DNA from: CBDUXT01 sp965371245
Lineage (GTDB): Bacteria; Planctomycetota; Phycisphaerae; UBA1845
Reading direction: 5' to 3'
NCBI GenBank assembly: GCA_965371245.1
Contig: CBDUXT010000035.1
Location: forward strand, 1-51,788
DNA length: 51,788 nucleotides
Below are positions 11,701 through 19,651 of this stretch, in pieces; position 1 is the first letter of the stretch, and every line of letters starts with the position of its first letter. The notes beneath the pieces are model-generated. The model did not search any database. It saw nothing but the letters and a program-made list of their open reading frames with translations, and was not told the origin of the DNA. Both the position numbers and the translations under genes were made by a program.

Positions 11701-11910
11701 CATGCCCTGTGGCTGAAGCACACCCATCCGATTCCAGAAGAAGTGCTGGTCGAGCGCTACAACGTCCGCGGAGATCGTGCGTTCACACGCCTGACCTTTC
11801 GCTTCCGTCGCAACACCCAGTGAGAAAAGACTGACCAACATGAGCGCCACAACCGATGTGCCGCTTCGATGCAAAAACCCTACTGTTCCAAGATGCCCTG
11901 GTGTCCACAT
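5791..11910 (-). CDS. Giant six-cupredoxin multicopper oxidase, MnxG/MofA-like
   Basis: Secreted protein of 2039 residues. The ATG at 11910 is chosen over an upstream in-frame start (12003) because AGGAGG lies at proper spacing and a clean signal peptide (1-37) follows. Three repeats, each with two cupredoxin-like domains, fill residues about 40-1640. Repeat 1 keeps a full type 1/trinuclear signature: HIHHLHAHQW (443-452) and HCH at 497-499 followed by His503 and Met508. Other His clusters are at 791-793, 894-896, 1128 and 1560-1567. The positions matching HCH are lost in repeats 2 and 3. The motif QHIHLVKFDV and the size fit the MnxG/MofA family, members of which oxidise Mn(II); that substrate is inference here. 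The tail has Cys-rich segments, thrombospondin-3-like Asp repeats and a basic end. It could instead oxidise another metal or a phenolic. Confidence 0.85.
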   Translation of the reverse strand: MWTPGHLGTVGFLHRSGTSVVALMLVSLFSLGVATEAKGQACERTISADVVALDQHFFWNRMGVLQPQGMIFALLEDVRPIIDGTELAPGNVKLREDKRPRPIVLRMNVGDCLQINFTNYLAAVRVDEEQPATRTASIHITGLQLVNSITDDGTFVGRNPSSLVSPGGSAVYTLYAEREGNHHLYSAAATTGGEGDGGSLSAGLHGSLNIEPRGAEWYRSQVTRDDIELAKTGTTPGGQPILNYDALYPVGHRLEGKPILRMLDAAGKIRHTDLFAIITGPGRGSHVPGTYPPNPVYPNRDQSFREFTFIYEGEIGAVQAFPIFDDPVFSHTLHSVVDGFGINYGTGGIGAEIVGNRFAVGPMWDCTECKYEEFFLTSWVLGDPAMVVDIPANANLGADGLPLAPGPKATKALYPDDPSNVAHSYIGDHTKFRILHGGPKEFHIHHLHAHQWLYTPDSDESAYLDSQAIGPGSAYTLEIAYNGSGNRNQVVGDSIFHCHFYPHFAQGMWHLWRTHDVFEQGTQLDADGRPMPGARALPDPEIITGSPIAAVVPIPELVMAPMPEADVDIVVVPGLPGGQIQVTGAGNPGYPFFVAGVVGHRPPHPPMDTPTDGGLSRHVISGGTAVSVQTRLDFTKEITSAVAVDIPEGGTPLELEAMAYHAQRLHPSYKQDGTAGNFVLNGLPPTPGAPYAEPCIDDMGMPVGDPRTYKVAGLEIDAVLSKTGWHFPQTRMISMWEDVASYIDGSRAPEPFFFRANSESCITYHHVNLIPNIYELDDFQVRTPTDVLGQHIHLVKFDVTSSDGSGNGWNYEDGTFSPDEVRERIHAIRVNNACTDPDLRDGTFECPVAEAHPFFGAGPNGKWMGAQTTIQRWYADDVLNIGREDRTLRTVFTHDHYGPSTVQQAGLYCGLLVEPKGSVWRDPETGEIMGGRADGGPTSWKADILTVDPADSHREFMFEFADFQLAYKANNKTPAPYDVNTILAGGRQPGDGFDDPANAVNPPAAVEAFPDLRIPPVICPGGVPLPCPEAISAEDPGAMSVNYRSEPIAMRIRDPLTNSQAGGEAGDLALAFRSDIVRADPALNVQPTVYPPLTGGVQPGDPYTPLMRVYDGDKVQIRSMVGATEEGHNFSINGIKWLQEPSWSNSGWRNSQMMGISEHFEFNSPIVIPKSARGATSDFLYKPGSSTDDLWTGMWGILRAYKGNQADLLPLPNNPPGGPAMTNSSDFKGVCPVDAPVRLLDVTAVLAKDILADGALIYNSRTDSGGPLNDPTAILYVRSYDLGADGKLKPGIPVEPLILRVTAGDCIVLTLRNKLPAATPMPDLDGRSTLPMVVNFFNANDISPSSLVGLHPQLLAYDVTRSDGMEVGFNNRQTAAPGGKQTYTWYAGDLTLQPDGMLVATPIEFGTIGLSPADVIKQPSKGLVGAMIVEPAGATWVEDTNSRAQATVTVGTTSFREFVLVFQSDVNLRLGDGSVVQNTAGEEDAEDSGQKAFNYRTEPTWFRMGYAADTDLGVTGAMDFTSAWSNAQVGGDPETPIFLAAAGMPVRFRITQPGGNQRNHVFQIHGHTWQFLPYVENSTKIGNNPLSQWTGNTSGIGPSSHFDILPENGAGGKFGVVGDYMYRDMASFAFDGGLWGIFRVGGVCASDADCDDSQFCNGTETCDANGGCQAGDDPCPGLMCNEDLLPVPGCIDLGGGLDECPTDPLKIAPGVCGCGVVDEETEIPADNVLDCLDVCDGFDDNLDADLDTVPDGCDICPGMPDRVTLQIEATTHIVGSGKKPKTNKDPLDGVDVCIYDKSATSCALTVCGGTSHAQYECIATFCEPVDCCQTAANGTCSMQPLPADYVAVAFDPTFALLPDPIGANVSASGCGDIKRVRLKQIIRADGKKMSAKTIVLTGSDLEIIEPEFVLWDTEDQQYPFVFAAVGDWGVETTVLPPEGFVTDYDALGTIVLTETTESVQFQITEIGSDLVPTPTTFVVNHNGVQRIVHSQVDIRLTPEYAKSRGFDVVELQRRGLIHEPLRGKQSRQSRRSTTPAQPK

Positions 11911-12901
11911 GGCAATCCTCCTGCCCCCAAATTCAATGAATCTTGTCCACTTTCCGATAATCCAGTTGAGGCCCGTCCCCCCGGACCCTGCGTCGCCGCA
12001 CACTGGCTGATAACTAACTAAGCGTAGGGTGCCTCCTCTCTGTACGGATCACGTCGCCGCATCCGGGATTTGGAGCGAACCAGACAGCCCCGCTTGGTCG
12101 CGGCACGCCCCCGGCACGGACACCGGGAACAGACGGCACGACCACGACGAGGCGCGCGAGGTTCTTCCGAATAGGGCTGAGATGGGTGACTCAAAGTCCT
12201 AGCCACGACGTTGACTCTCGGCATGTTCCATTGCGGCAGTCCATACCCGGACGAAAACACCGGTCCGCGCCTGGATGTGCGGTTTTGGAATCGACCGCCA
12301 AAACCCCAGGAGCGATCCCCAGGGTCCCCACCGTCGGCGCCGTGAGATGGCCGCAACGGACACGCACGGACGTGACCCGTTGCCCGAAACCACTCATGGA
12401 AGCGCGGCTTACCCTAGCGAAAACTGTTTCAGTGAAGCTGAATCAGAGCATGTCCCGTACCAGGAATCTCTCTTGGAGGAACAAGTCGTAAGCTATTGTC
12501 CTGGCATGATTTAGGGACGAGGTGCGCGGAGATCGTATTCCGTTCATACGACTCGTTATCGCACGATTCCGGACATCTAGGGATTCCGTTATTGAACTCT
12601 CGCTGTGCGTACTACGCGCATCGGCAGCCGGGAAACCCGTTGGCGAGCGTTCTGATGGCTTCAGATGGACAGACGGAAGCCAGGCGAGGGTCCGGTGGTT
12701 GGATTGGGAAATTGGCTGTCAACGGGTGGGCGTCGGGCTTGGAGGCTCCGTGCGCATCACCGCAGGAGCGGACCGGACGGGACGGTCTCCGAGTCTTCCG
12801 ATCGGCGCAAGAGCAGCGGGAAGTACGCGGCTGAGCGGGGCACGGGGACAGACGGTCTTCCGGTGCGAAAAAGGGACCCGGGAGCTTCTTCACAAACGGC
12901 G
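11911..12901. other. Long non-coding upstream region of the oxidase gene
   Basis: About 990 bp between the response regulator stop and the oxidase start. Short frames on both strands look like chance frames. The length suggests a separately regulated oxidase promoter with distal sites. I found no convincing sigma-54 or sigma-70 hexamer pair facing the oxidase gene. Confidence 0.45.
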
Positions 12902-13504
12902 TCAGTCGTTCAGGTCGGGCACTTGCAGATTGAGGATTCCGTCGAGAAGGCCTTTCAAGCGTGTGACGTTGCGATAGACCATCTCGGCCAGCATTTTCCT
13001 TTCGATGCCCTCCAGGTCGGTATCGGACATCAGAATCGAGGATGGAAGTATGATGCCGCTGAGCCGGGCGTTCATTTCAGGGCCCAGCAGCGACTTCATT
13101 CCCATCTTCAGATGGTCCATCTCCGTGGCGGTTTTGAGTCGCAGAAACACGCGGATTTTTGCCAGTAGCTCCTTCTCTTCGAACGGCTTCGTGACGTAGT
13201 CATCGGCCCCGGCGGCATACCCCTGAAGACGCTCCGACACCAAGGCTTTGGCCGACACCATGATGATCTTGTTGGTCGTCAGCCGCGGATCGGCCCTCAT
13301 TCTTCGACACACCGCATAGCCGTCGAGGCCGGGCATCATGATGTCCAGAAGCGTGATGTCGGGACGAAATTCATACGCGATCTTGAGCGCCGCCTCACCC
13401 GACTCAGCCGTCATCAACAGATGTTCCCCGGCGATCATTTCACGCATGATCGCCAGATTCGCCGGGTTGTCGTCAACTGCCAAGACCTTGGCCTTCGTTT
13501 GCAC
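12902..13504 (-). CDS. Stand-alone response regulator (receiver domain plus helical tail)
   Basis: Protein of 200 residues starting at a GTG with AAGGA upstream. Residues 1-125 form a CheY-like receiver: acidic pair Asp11/Asp12, phosphoacceptor Asp54 (LLDIMMPGLDG), Ser84 and Lys106 (VTKPF). The remaining 75 residues have no recognised output domain and look helical. It lies 61 nt after the first histidine kinase on the same strand, so it is a likely partner of one or both kinases. With no DNA-binding domain it may act by protein contact or as a phosphorelay element. Confidence 0.9.
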   Translation of the reverse strand: MQTKAKVLAVDDNPANLAIMREMIAGEHLLMTAESGEAALKIAYEFRPDITLLDIMMPGLDGYAVCRRMRADPRLTTNKIIMVSAKALVSERLQGYAAGADDYVTKPFEEKELLAKIRVFLRLKTATEMDHLKMGMKSLLGPEMNARLSGIILPSSILMSDTDLEGIERKMLAEMVYRNVTRLKGLLDGILNLQVPDLND

Positions 13505-13565
13505 GGTTCGGTCCTTTCTCGTCGGTTTGGTCCGACATACGACGCGTCACTTTCCCTGTGCGCCG

Positions 13566-15485
13566 CTAGCCTCTTCCCTGGTCATCCTGCATCTCCACGT
13601 AGGCAGGATCCTGTTCCATGCCCCGCAACCTGCGCAGGGGCAACTTGAGTTTGAACGTCGTTCCGCGGTCGGGGTTGTTCTCCGCCCAAATGCGACCGTG
13701 GTGCGCGGCCACGAGCTGGCGACAGATTGCCAGGCCCAGCCCCGTCCCACCCGCCCCGGTCCGGGTCTTGCTGGATTGCACAAACTTATCGAAAACGGAG
13801 TCCAACTCATCTTCAGGAACGCCGGGTCCCTGGTCCCGCAAAGAGATGATCAGCGTCTCCGCGCTTCGCCCGATGGTGATCTTCACGACCCCGTCCAGCG
13901 GCGAGAACTTCACCGCGTTGCTCAGAAGATTGCGAAGGACTTGCTTGATCTTCTCCGAATCGACATGGCCTACCGCGGGGAATCCCGGAGCCGGGAAAAG
14001 AACCTTGACCTTGCGCTCCGCAGCCAGCGCTTCGAATTCAGCGATGACCGATTCGATCAACTCGCCGATGTTGGTGGATTCGAACTCAAATCCCTCGCTC
14101 CCCGACTCGAGCTTGGACAAATCCAAGAGATCATTGAGCAAGGTCAGCAGCGTCTGCCCGCTTCGCTCGATCATCTCGAAGTACTCTCGTACCTTCGCCG
14201 GAGTGGCCGCCGCGTGCCGCTTGATGCCGAAGCTGGCGAAGCTCAGAATGCCGTGCAAGGGCGTCCGTAGCTCGTGCGACATGTTCGCCAGGAACACACT
14301 CTTGGCGCGGTTGTTCTGTTCAGCCAGGTTCTTGGCGGAGGCCAACTCCGCGGTTCGCTCCTCGACCGTCTGTTCGAGGATGTCACTGTGCTGGCGAATG
14401 GTTTCCTCCGCTTCTTTCAGCTTGGTAATATCACGCATGATACCCGTGAACAGCCGGCGGTCGCCCACGCGCACCTCACTGACCGCCAGGTAGAGCGGGA
14501 ATGTCGAACCATCCTTTCGCTGACCGATCTCCTCGCGGCGCTGGCCGAGAATCTTGGATTCACCGGTGCGAAGATACGTCTGCACATACGCGTCGTGTTT
14601 CTCCCCGTGCGGCGAGGCCGCAAGGATTCCCATGCTCTTGCCGACCACTTCCGCGGCCTTCCAGCCCGTGATCTGCTCCGCGGCGGCGTTAAGGGACTCA
14701 ATCCTACCTTGCTCATCCATGATGGCGATCCCATCGACGGCGGTGTCGAGGACCGACCGGAGCCGTCCTTCACTGTCACGCAGCGCCCCAATGACGTCCT
14801 GCATACGGGAGTGGTTTTTGCTAATCTCACGGCTCATTCGATTGCCATAAGCGGTCACGCCCAGGACCATCAGGGCGATGAAGCCGGCGATCACATACTC
14901 GAAGACTCGCATCGAACGCGCCAACGCCGTTTGCTCGACGAAGCGAGACTCCTGGATCACCTGAACACGTCTGATCAGCGTCCCGGCGGCCTGTGTCACC
15001 TCAAAGTACTTCTTGTCCATGACAGCCATGCGGGGACCGGCTTTGCTCAGCTCCCCGGCACGAAAGAGAGCGAAGATCGTCCGCGCCTCACCGACCATGT
15101 CCTCCATGGCCCGGTCCACGTCGTTGAGGCTGTGGATGAGCGACTCGGTCACATCCGCCGGAACGTTCTCGACCAGGTCATTTCGAGCGTCCACGGTTCG
15201 CTCCTCGAACTTCCCTCGCACTTCCTCAAGTCGATTGGAAGCCTCGTCTACATCGTGGGTCTGGAACACGTCATTGCCGGGGGCATTGACCTCTGCCGCA
15301 AGCAGCGCAATCTCGGAATAGCTGTTCAAGCGGGCTGACCAGACACGGTTCTCATCCACGGTATCGGTGTAGACCTGCATCAGCCGGTGGTTCACGTAGA
15401 GGCTGAACGACACGGTGATCAGGTCGAACGCCGCCAATACAAAATACAGGCGATGCCAACGCGCGCGCATGGTACGGTTCGGCAT
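13566..15485 (-). CDS. Membrane sensor histidine kinase (PAS-HisKA-HATPase)
   Basis: Protein of 639 residues. The ATG at 15485 is preferred to an upstream frame extension because a GAGG site and a membrane helix follow. An N-terminal helix, a periplasmic helical sensor of about 150 residues and a second membrane helix (VIAGFIALMVLGVTAYG) precede a PAS domain (LDTAVDGIAIMDEQGRI). Then come a coiled-coil linker, the H-box with His404 (MSHELRTPLHG) and an ATPase domain with N, D and G boxes (LLSNAVKFS, DQGPGVP, GTGLGLAICR). The cytoplasmic half is a close copy of the kinase upstream of it, while the sensor half differs. Confidence 0.92.
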   Translation of the reverse strand: MPNRTMRARWHRLYFVLAAFDLITVSFSLYVNHRLMQVYTDTVDENRVWSARLNSYSEIALLAAEVNAPGNDVFQTHDVDEASNRLEEVRGKFEERTVDARNDLVENVPADVTESLIHSLNDVDRAMEDMVGEARTIFALFRAGELSKAGPRMAVMDKKYFEVTQAAGTLIRRVQVIQESRFVEQTALARSMRVFEYVIAGFIALMVLGVTAYGNRMSREISKNHSRMQDVIGALRDSEGRLRSVLDTAVDGIAIMDEQGRIESLNAAAEQITGWKAAEVVGKSMGILAASPHGEKHDAYVQTYLRTGESKILGQRREEIGQRKDGSTFPLYLAVSEVRVGDRRLFTGIMRDITKLKEAEETIRQHSDILEQTVEERTAELASAKNLAEQNNRAKSVFLANMSHELRTPLHGILSFASFGIKRHAAATPAKVREYFEMIERSGQTLLTLLNDLLDLSKLESGSEGFEFESTNIGELIESVIAEFEALAAERKVKVLFPAPGFPAVGHVDSEKIKQVLRNLLSNAVKFSPLDGVVKITIGRSAETLIISLRDQGPGVPEDELDSVFDKFVQSSKTRTGAGGTGLGLAICRQLVAAHHGRIWAENNPDRGTTFKLKLPLRRLRGMEQDPAYVEMQDDQGRG

Positions 15486-15659
15486 GGCTACCTCGGCTCC
15501 TCGACCGACGGGACTGTCGTGATGGCGGAATCCGTCGTGGTGCAAACCCGGACCTGCGTCGTGCGGCCCCATGTCCGATATCCCGGCGAATGCACGAACG
15601 GCGCGCAACATCCCGACTGTCGCGCACACCGCGCAGAAGTTCCACTAACGAATATCATC

Positions 15660-17879
15660 CTAGCGTTCCAATGAGGCCTGCACGGCCTCTTGACCGCTCG
15701 CCAAGCGCAGCGGCAACTCACAAAGCACGCGTGCGCCGCCGTCAGCGCTGTTCTCGGCCCAGATTCGACCCCTGTGACCGGCGATGATCTGGCGACAGAT
15801 CGCCAGCCCGAGCCCCGTGCCACCCGCTCCGGTCTGCGTCTTGCTTGATTGAACGAATTTGTCGAATACGCTCTCCAATTCTCCCTCCGGAATCCCCGAA
15901 CCCTGGTCGCAAACCGAGACGACAAGCGAGTCTTCGCCTCGCGTGATGGCGATCCGCACCAGACCGCCCTTCGGGGAAAACTTCACCGCGTTGCTCAAGA
16001 GATTGCGGAGCACCTGCTCCATCTTGCCCATGTCGATAGCAACAAGGGTCTCGAAGTCCGGATCTTGAATCCGAAGCTTCACACAACTCTCGGACGCCAA
16101 GGCGCCGAACTCGGCCACCACGGATCTGACGAGCGTGTGAAGATCCACCGGCCGCAGGTCAAAAACGGTGGCGCCGGACTCCAGCTTGGACAAGTCCAGA
16201 AGGTCGTTCAACAGCGCAAGAAGCGTTCGACCACTCTGCTCGATCATACGGAAATACTCGGCCATCTTCTGCCGCCCGGCTGACTGGTGGCGCTTCAGAC
16301 CGAAGCCGGCGAAGCTCAGAATGCTGTGAAGCGGCGTACGCAACTCGTGCGACATGTTCGCCAGGAAGACGCTCTTCGCGCGGTTGTTGTCCTCCGCCCG
16401 CTCTTTGGCCGATGCCAACTCGGAGGTACGCTCCTCGACGGTACGCTCGAGAATCTCGTTGTGCCGCCGGACGGTCTCGCCCGCCCGCTTAAGCTCGCTG
16501 ACATCGCGTCCGATGCCGGTGAACACACGTCGGTCGGCGAGTTGCACCTCACTGATCGTCAGGTGCAATGGGAACGTGGTTCCATCCTTTCGTCGGCCGA
16601 TGACATCGCGCCCCACGCCGATGATGGCGGATTCGCCGGTCTGGAGGTACCTCGCAAAGCCCTCTCGATGTTTTCTTGCACAGGGGTCCGGTGCTAGAAG
16701 GCTGGCGTTCTTTCCGAGAACCTCATCCGCCGAATACCCGAACAGTCGCTCGGCCGCGGCGTTGAAGGACTCGATCGCACCGTCCTCTCCGATAATGATG
16801 ATCCCATCCGGAGCCGTATCCAGAACCGAGCGAAGGCGTTCTTCCCGGTCGCCCAGCGCGCGGGTGCGCTCGTCCGCCTGGGTTCGAGCGCTATGCAACG
16901 CCGGAATCACGCCGCAGAGGGCAACGACGGCCCCGCCCAGCAGGAGGACAACCAGGGCCGTCGCGGCCCCGATGAATCGACCTCCAATCCCGCTTTCGGC
17001 CAGCCCTTCAGCTTCATTGTACAGGGAAGCGATTCGCCAGGAGCCGTCGTCGAGCAAGTTGACGGGCGTGGAATGCGCCGCGTACTCGCCGGCGACAAAA
17101 CCGGCTTCGCCCTCCACAAGGACATTCTGCGCAGAAGATGAGCTCAGGCGCTCTTGAAACCAGCCGAGCGCTTTCGATGGGAAGTCCGGGCACGTGAGTA
17201 GACAGCCGCGTTCTCGAATGAGAAGAAGCTGATTCCCCGCGATACTGCTGCTCTCGAGAACCTGCGAAAGGACGGACGTGGGGACCATGCCGGCCACGGC
17301 GCCCCGCAGGCGCCCCGCGGACCGAATGGGGACGGAAAAAACCAACCCGGGCTCGCCGACGCAAAGGTCCACGGGTTCGCTGATAAGGAAGCCCAGATCC
17401 GGCTCATTCGCAAAGCGGCGAATCTGCTCTCGTTGGACGGCGTATTCCTCGGCCTCCCGATCCGCCGTGTGTAGTTCGTCGGCTGCCCTTAAGTCGTTGC
17501 CACGCTCAAAGGATCTCAAAGGCCTCCGGCTACCGTCAAAACCGCGTTCGAGAACGTAGATTTCCTGTACCTGGTGCTGGTTGAAATTGGCGTCGTAGAC
17601 GGCCTCTAGGTACGCTTCGGATTCAGGGCTGATTTCCATGACCTGTGGAAAGTTCGCCATGAGCTCCAAGCAGAGCCGAATGTCCCTGGCGTAGTGTTCG
17701 ATCTCCGCCTTTGCGGCCCGCATCTTGAGCTGGTTGCGTTCTCGGAGCTGTTCTCTGATCGCCGAACGGAGCTTCCAGTTGTTTGAGATCACGAAGACGG
17801 CGATCAACACGGCCGAGAGGGCGCTAATCCACTGCACACAGCGGAGCGCCGTCCAGATCTGACCGTGTCGTTTCTTCAC
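15660..17879 (-). CDS. Membrane sensor histidine kinase with large periplasmic sensor
   Basis: Protein of 739 residues from a GTG at 17879 with GGGGAGG upstream. The first membrane helix (about 15-33) is followed by a periplasmic domain of about 270 residues that resembles cache-type sensors (inference), then a second helix (ALVVLLLGGAVVALCG). The cytoplasmic part has PAS (LDTAPDGIIIIGEDGAI), H-box His511 (MSHELRTPLHS) and ATPase boxes (LLSNAVKFS, DQGSGIP, GTGLGLAICR). From PAS onward it is a clear paralogue of the adjacent kinase, so a tandem duplication has kept the signalling core and changed the input. Its last stretch is less conserved. Confidence 0.92.
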   Translation of the reverse strand: MKKRHGQIWTALRCVQWISALSAVLIAVFVISNNWKLRSAIREQLRERNQLKMRAAKAEIEHYARDIRLCLELMANFPQVMEISPESEAYLEAVYDANFNQHQVQEIYVLERGFDGSRRPLRSFERGNDLRAADELHTADREAEEYAVQREQIRRFANEPDLGFLISEPVDLCVGEPGLVFSVPIRSAGRLRGAVAGMVPTSVLSQVLESSSIAGNQLLLIRERGCLLTCPDFPSKALGWFQERLSSSSAQNVLVEGEAGFVAGEYAAHSTPVNLLDDGSWRIASLYNEAEGLAESGIGGRFIGAATALVVLLLGGAVVALCGVIPALHSARTQADERTRALGDREERLRSVLDTAPDGIIIIGEDGAIESFNAAAERLFGYSADEVLGKNASLLAPDPCARKHREGFARYLQTGESAIIGVGRDVIGRRKDGTTFPLHLTISEVQLADRRVFTGIGRDVSELKRAGETVRRHNEILERTVEERTSELASAKERAEDNNRAKSVFLANMSHELRTPLHSILSFAGFGLKRHQSAGRQKMAEYFRMIEQSGRTLLALLNDLLDLSKLESGATVFDLRPVDLHTLVRSVVAEFGALASESCVKLRIQDPDFETLVAIDMGKMEQVLRNLLSNAVKFSPKGGLVRIAITRGEDSLVVSVCDQGSGIPEGELESVFDKFVQSSKTQTGAGGTGLGLAICRQIIAGHRGRIWAENSADGGARVLCELPLRLASGQEAVQASLER

Positions 17880-18037
17880 AGACGGGATCCTCCCCTTTCA
17901 GGTTGATCAAACATCACCGGACTCGCGACACCGTCACGACACCTCCGGTCGATAAACGGCGCGACCCACAACGCTTCGACAACGGCTCTCTCGACATTCG
18001 GGATCTGGAAGTGCCACCCGCCTCGGGCTCCGTCAGA

Positions 18038-19651
18038 TCATGCCCAACGTCGCTGAATCCCCAGCTTCCGCATCTTGCTCTCAAGCGTCTTGGGATTAAT
18101 CCCCAGCAGGTCCGCCGCTCCCCCTTTCCCGGAAACCTTGCCTCTGCTGGCGCCGAGTGCCTTGAGAATATGTACGCGTACGGCGTCCTCCAGCGTCATC
18201 ACCGTCTCGTAATCCACTCTTGCCATTGTGGGTGGAGACTTGGCCGTGGCATCCGATGGGGCGATCCGGATGTGCCCCGCCGGGAGCTGAGCGTCCGTCC
18301 AGGCGTCCGAATCATCGGACACCGTGAGCGCCGTCGGTAGATGCTCGCAACCGATCGTGCCGTAGTTGCTGAGAATGACGGCCCGCTCCATCACGTTGCG
18401 AAGCTCCCGCACGTTTCCCATCCAGGCATAGCATTGGAGGGCCTCGACCGCCGACTCATTGATGGTCGGTGGCGATCTGTCCATCTTCTTCGCACAAAGG
18501 TGGACGAAGTGATGAGCCAACGCGCGAATGTCGTCGCCTCTTTCCCGGAGTGGCGAGAGTCGAATCGGAAAAACGTTCAACCGGTAGAAAAGATCGGCGC
18601 GAAATCGTCCCTGAGCGGCCATCTCCTTGAGGTCGCGGTGCGTGGCGGCGATGACGCGCACGTCCGTAGTGAGCGTCTTGTTGCCGCCGACTTTCTGGAA
18701 CTCTCCGCTCTCCAGCGTTCGCAAGAGCTTGACCTGGGTTTGAATGGGAAGATCACCCACTTCGTCGAGAAACAACGTACCCCCGTCGGCCAGTTCGAAG
18801 CGGCCTTTATGGGCCGATGTGGCGCCGGTAAACGCGCCGGCAACGTGTCCGAAGAGTTCACTGGCAACCAGATCGGGAGACAGCGCCGCGCAATTGACGG
18901 CGATGTAGGGCTTGTCCCGCCGGTGCGACAGCACAAAGATCCTTCTAGCAACCAGTTCCTTTCCCGTGCCCGTTTCACCGAGAATCAGAGCCGTGGCCTC
19001 TGTCGGAGCGACACTCTTGATCTCCTCATCCAGACGCTGCATGGAATCGCACGACCCCACGATGCATGTCGAACCGTCCGCGATGTCCGCCGCGCTTCCC
19101 GCGGGTGTGGCGTATGGGGCTCGGCGTGCCTTGGGCTCGATGTCTTCCGAAGCCCAGTTCCATTCCTCAAGGACCGGGCCAACCGCCTGCGCGACGGCAT
19201 AAACGAACAGCCCGTCTCGTTCCGCGTAGGATCCCGCCTCCGCGTGCTGAACGAAGAACCCGCCTGTGAGCAGCCCGCCGGAGTGCATGAAGACATGGAC
19301 TCCGGAGCGCATCCCGCCTTCACCCAGTTGGTATATGGCCGCCGAATCCGGAGTCGCCCGGTAATCGCCAACCACGGAAGCCGATCGCGCAAAGCGCGCG
19401 GCCACGGACCGTAGCTCGGGCGTGATTCGCCCCTGACTCGGGGCGGTACGAACATCGCACCCCTCGGCGTCTTGCTGTGCCACCACCTTCCAGCGATCCT
19501 TCGGATCGTCGAACGCGATGAGGCTCATTCGAGAGATTCTCAGGTTACCCGACACAAACCTGAAAACGGCGTCAAGGATTTCCCGAAAGTCAACAGCGGA
19601 CCCGAGGCGTTCAGCAATACTGACCAGGAACTCTGTGTCTGAGACAATCAT
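18038..19651 (-). CDS. Sigma-54-dependent transcriptional activator with GAF-like sensor
   Basis: Protein of 537 residues. Residues about 5-165 resemble a GAF domain. The AAA+ core has Walker A (GETGTGKE, 225-232), the sigma-54 contact loop GAFTGA (272-277) and Walker B (GGTLFLDE, 290-297). A Fis-type helix-turn-helix lies at the C-terminus (AADLLGINPKTLESKMRKLGI region). It has no receiver domain, so it is not a classic partner of the kinases and may sense a ligand through GAF. It is first in the minus-strand regulator series and is divergent from the plus-strand redox operon, upstream of which a sigma-54-like promoter and a palindrome are found. Confidence 0.92.
   Translation of the reverse strand: MIVSDTEFLVSIAERLGSAVDFREILDAVFRFVSGNLRISRMSLIAFDDPKDRWKVVAQQDAEGCDVRTAPSQGRITPELRSVAARFARSASVVGDYRATPDSAAIYQLGEGGMRSGVHVFMHSGGLLTGGFFVQHAEAGSYAERDGLFVYAVAQAVGPVLEEWNWASEDIEPKARRAPYATPAGSAADIADGSTCIVGSCDSMQRLDEEIKSVAPTEATALILGETGTGKELVARRIFVLSHRRDKPYIAVNCAALSPDLVASELFGHVAGAFTGATSAHKGRFELADGGTLFLDEVGDLPIQTQVKLLRTLESGEFQKVGGNKTLTTDVRVIAATHRDLKEMAAQGRFRADLFYRLNVFPIRLSPLRERGDDIRALAHHFVHLCAKKMDRSPPTINESAVEALQCYAWMGNVRELRNVMERAVILSNYGTIGCEHLPTALTVSDDSDAWTDAQLPAGHIRIAPSDATAKSPPTMARVDYETVMTLEDAVRVHILKALGASRGKVSGKGGAADLLGINPKTLESKMRKLGIQRRWA

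Noticed and set aside
12018..12900. Several 65-165 codon frames on both strands
   Set aside because: Arginine-rich, mutually overlapping, without ribosome sites; treated as non-coding upstream DNA.
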